A stretch of 64,000 bases of DNA, from NCBI RefSeq assembly GCF_000242455.2, contig NC_019892.1, positions 8,876,744-8,940,743 on the forward strand, given 5' to 3'. Position numbers and translations under genes: made by a program. The notes under the pieces were generated by a model. The model was not told where the DNA came from. It ran no database searches and saw only the letters and a list, made by a program, of their open reading frames with translations. Positions 62,601 to 64,000 of this stretch are shown piece by piece (within the stretch, counting starts at the first letter, position 1; every line of letters starts with the position of its first letter). The DNA is from Singulisphaera acidiphila DSM 18658 (lineage in GTDB: Bacteria > Planctomycetota > Planctomycetia > Isosphaerales > Isosphaeraceae).

Positions 62601-64000
62601 GCGCGGGGGGATTTGACGCTCGAGCCCCTATTCGTCGGCGCGGGGAACGGAACGGCCAAGTTCGACCTCACACTCGCCCTGGAAGAGAGTGGGCAAGGCC
62701 TGGCCGGAGGCATCGAGTACAACACCGAGCTCTTCGACGAGGCGACGATCGCGCGGATGCTCGACCACTTCCAGGTCTTGCTGGAAGCGATCGCCACCGA
62801 CCCCGAGCAACGGCTTTCCCGCCTACCGATTCTCACCGAGTCCGAACACCTGCACCTGGTCGGCGAAGCGAGCCGCGCCAGCATCGGGCCAGCGCCGACC
62901 GAGAAAACTCCCTGCATCCACCAACGGTTCGAGGAGCAAGCCGAGCACGCTCCCGAGGCCGTCGCCCTGGTCTCGGGCGATGCCCAGCTCAGCTACGGCG
63001 CACTTGAACGCCGGGCCAACCAACTGGCCCGCCACCTCCGAGCGCTGGGGGCTGAACCTGAGCATCCGGTCGCCATCGCCGTTGCGGATCCGTTCGCAAA
63101 AGTCGTGAGCCTGCTCGGCGTGCTCAAGGCCGGCGGCGCTTATCTCCCGCTCGATCCGACCCTACCGAAACAGCGGCTCGCGTCGATCCTGGATGATGCC
63201 CAGGTCCGGATCCTCGTGACCGACGCGACACTCCGGGCCAACCTGCCTTCAGTCAATGCCCTGATCGTCGACCTCGACACCGATCAAAAGATCATCGCCG
63301 ATCAACCCAGCGATCGAGTGCCATCGACCGCGAGGCCCGCGAACCTCGCCTATATCATCTCAACCTCGGGGAGCCTCGGCCAGCCCAAGGGGGTTGGGGT
63401 TAGCCACGCCAGCCTCTCGAGCGCCTTCCATTCCTGGAAGGACGCGTACCGCCTGGATGCGCCCGGCACCCGCCACCTTCAGATGGCCAACTTCGCCTTC
63501 GACGTGTTTACGGGCGACTGGGTCCGCGCCCTCGGCTCGGGGGGAACGCTGGTCTTTTGTCCGCGAGAGACCCTGCTCGACCCGCCCGCCCTTTACGAAT
63601 TGATGGTCCGGGAGCGCGTGACTTGCGCTGAATTCGTCCCGACGGTGATCGAAAACCTGCTCCCGTACCTGGAGGTGTCCGGCAAGTCGCTCGACTTCTT
63701 GCAACTCCTCGTCGTCGGCTCCGACCTCTGGCACGCAGGCGAATATGAACGCCTTCGCCGCCTGGCGGGTCCGGCGACTCGCATCGTCAATTCGTACGGC
63801 CTGACCGAAGCGACCATCGACAGCACCTTCTTCGAAGGATCCCTGGCCGATCGGCCCGCGAACCGGCCCGTGCCGATCGGCCGGCCTTTGAGCAACAGCC
63901 GCGTCTTCGTGCTCGACCGCAACTTGCAGCCGGTGCCCGTCGGCGTCCCCGGTGAGCTGCATGTGGGAGGCCTGGGGCTTGCGCGTGGCTATCACCGCCG
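59610..64000 (+). CDS. NRPS, right-hand subunit (runs off the window)
   Basis: At least 1463 residues, open to the edge. A short helical start (MSHILKKTANLTPEQKRALL, then TRLLREKANG) looks like a docking or linker element. Then A3 at about 39-528 (YVIYTSGSTGKPKGVMIPHD, LWNLYGPTETTVW, LPLTPNGKVDRNALPNP), PCP3 at 549-617 (GGHSLLA, Ser577), C4 at 638-1080 (HHIVTDGWS), and A4 from about 1100 (PKGVGVSH, FAFDVFTGDW, VNSYGLTEATI), cut before its end. The gene begins with A and the preceding protein ends with C, so the two must dock to complete a module. The first ATG has no strong ribosome binding site. Confidence 0.93.
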   Translation, partial: MSHILKKTANLTPEQKRALLTRLLREKANGMLRGEPSAHRLFEAQASRAPDATAVVDADGRSLTYAQLDHDANQLAHRLRSLSAGPNTLVALCTDRSPDMLVALLAVLKAGAAYLPLDPEYPRDRLEFMLRDSGAAILLTQQSLKKLLPDTGAPVVLLDDDRQAIERQDGTHPPDVTTHSASLAYVIYTSGSTGKPKGVMIPHDALTNFILAMRALLGLEAGDSLLAVTTLSFDIAVLELFVPLIVGARIQLASRDEAGDGQRLAKRLHDNDARFLQATPATWRLLLDSGWQGKPGLAILCGGEAMTRELAERLIPKADTLWNLYGPTETTVWSAAAKVETGNGSVSIGRPIANTQIYILDARLQPLPIGVAGELYIGGDGVARGYLNRPALTAERFLPDPFGKPGARIYRTGDLARWRTDGTLECLGRIDHQVKIRGHRIELGEVEDALNAHPHVQAAVAVARPDAQGNAQLVAYLVTDDDAQTTTAELRRWLKNALPEPMIPSAFVLLDALPLTPNGKVDRNALPNPDTQLIASGVPYEAPRNQAEALVAQAWEQILKRERVSIHDNFFELGGHSLLATQVVSRLRDAFDTDIPLRTLFEATTVAALAQRLDSLRQGKGAARTIAPPIVAGPRSGSAPASLAQQSLWFLDRLAPGRPTFNINGAARLKGPLDVEALDHAFNEIVRRHDALRTTFAMSDGSPIQVIAPARELRLAVEDLCDWPEQRREAEAERLAHEEARRPFDLAQGPLVRAVLLRLGDHDHVLLLTMHHIVTDGWSFGVAVRELTALYEANRAGLPSPLPELPIQYADFATWQRNWLQGDVLEDLIGYWTKQLAGVSPLELPTDRPRPAVRAARGANRVFAISPDLTTRLEALGRREGATTFMVLLAAFQTLLHRYSGQDDFAVGTPIANRNRAEIEGLIGFFVNMLALRADLAGDPSFRELLGRVRQVALEAYEHQDLSLDKLIEVIQPPRDLSRTPLFQVMFVLQNAPMPDIARGDLTLEPLFVGAGNGTAKFDLTLALEESGQGLAGGIEYNTELFDEATIARMLDHFQVLLEAIATDPEQRLSRLPILTESEHLHLVGEASRASIGPAPTEKTPCIHQRFEEQAEHAPEAVALVSGDAQLSYGALERRANQLARHLRALGAEPEHPVAIAVADPFAKVVSLLGVLKAGGAYLPLDPTLPKQRLASILDDAQVRILVTDATLRANLPSVNALIVDLDTDQKIIADQPSDRVPSTARPANLAYIISTSGSLGQPKGVGVSHASLSSAFHSWKDAYRLDAPGTRHLQMANFAFDVFTGDWVRALGSGGTLVFCPRETLLDPPALYELMVRERVTCAEFVPTVIENLLPYLEVSGKSLDFLQLLVVGSDLWHAGEYERLRRLAGPATRIVNSYGLTEATIDSTFFEGSLADRPANRPVPIGRPLSNSRVFVLDRNLQPVPVGVPGELHVGGLGLARGYHR
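59729..61448 (+). repeat. A-PCP duplicate copy 2 (A3-PCP3)
   Basis: Partner of the copy at 56041-57760. The similarity ends near 61448, where the linker to the more divergent C4 begins. Confidence 0.9.

Overview
The window looks like a chromosomal segment of a planctomycete, probably of the Isosphaeraceae/Gemmataceae type. The DNA is GC-rich. It carries several families that are hallmarks of that phylum: a DUF1559 prepilin-type protein, a DUF1549/DUF1553 cytochrome-like protein paired with a DUF1501 protein, a large PVC-type CxxCH dehydrogenase with HEAT-like repeats, a TIGR03067 protein, a ThuA-like protein, two surface proteins with an N-terminal LEPR-xLL-like motif, and an ECF sigma factor beside a TPR-bearing Ser/Thr kinase. 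This assignment rests on gene content only; no rRNA or tRNA gene was seen.

Layout. 1-8.4 kb: a ferritin-like protein, a secreted protein of unknown function, a thioredoxin-fold protein, a PepSY membrane protein, a lipoprotein + DUF1559 pair, and an RCK/TrkA-type membrane protein without a recognisable potassium filter. 8.8-12.3 kb: an SGNH hydrolase, a STAS protein and two small unknowns. 12.9-17.5 kb: a 1319-residue adhesin-like protein with eight Ig-like repeats, a perfect hairpin, and a TIGR03067 protein. 17.7-24.7 kb: an esterase + DUF5009 pair, divergent from a DUF1549-DUF1501-WD40 operon. 24.8-33.8 kb: a sulfotransferase, the CxxCH dehydrogenase, a lactonase-like propeller, small proteins, an ArsR-like regulator and a ThuA-like protein. 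34-41.7 kb: a GH13 enzyme and an ECF sigma factor, divergent from a kinase that is translationally coupled to a LEPR-xLL-like protein. 41.8-44.5 kb: an FkbM methyltransferase, then about 1.8 kb without convincing genes.

44.5-64 kb (to the window edge) is a lipopeptide-type assembly line. It has an MbtH-like protein, then a 4852-residue enzyme with the order FAAL-ACP-KS-AT-KR-ACP-C-A-PCP-C-A-PCP-C, then a second NRPS reading A-PCP-C-A and running off the window. The inferred logic is that a fatty acid is adenylated and loaded by the FAAL, extended once with malonate and reduced to a beta-hydroxy acyl chain, then condensed with at least four amino acids. The binding pockets of A2 and A3 are identical and resemble the glycine code. 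A4 resembles an ornithine code. A1 is unassigned. The C-A-PCP modules are recent duplicates at DNA level, and the gene break lies exactly inside one duplicated module, between C and A. This cluster is the most notable system in the window. Its termination domain and any tailoring genes on the right are not visible.
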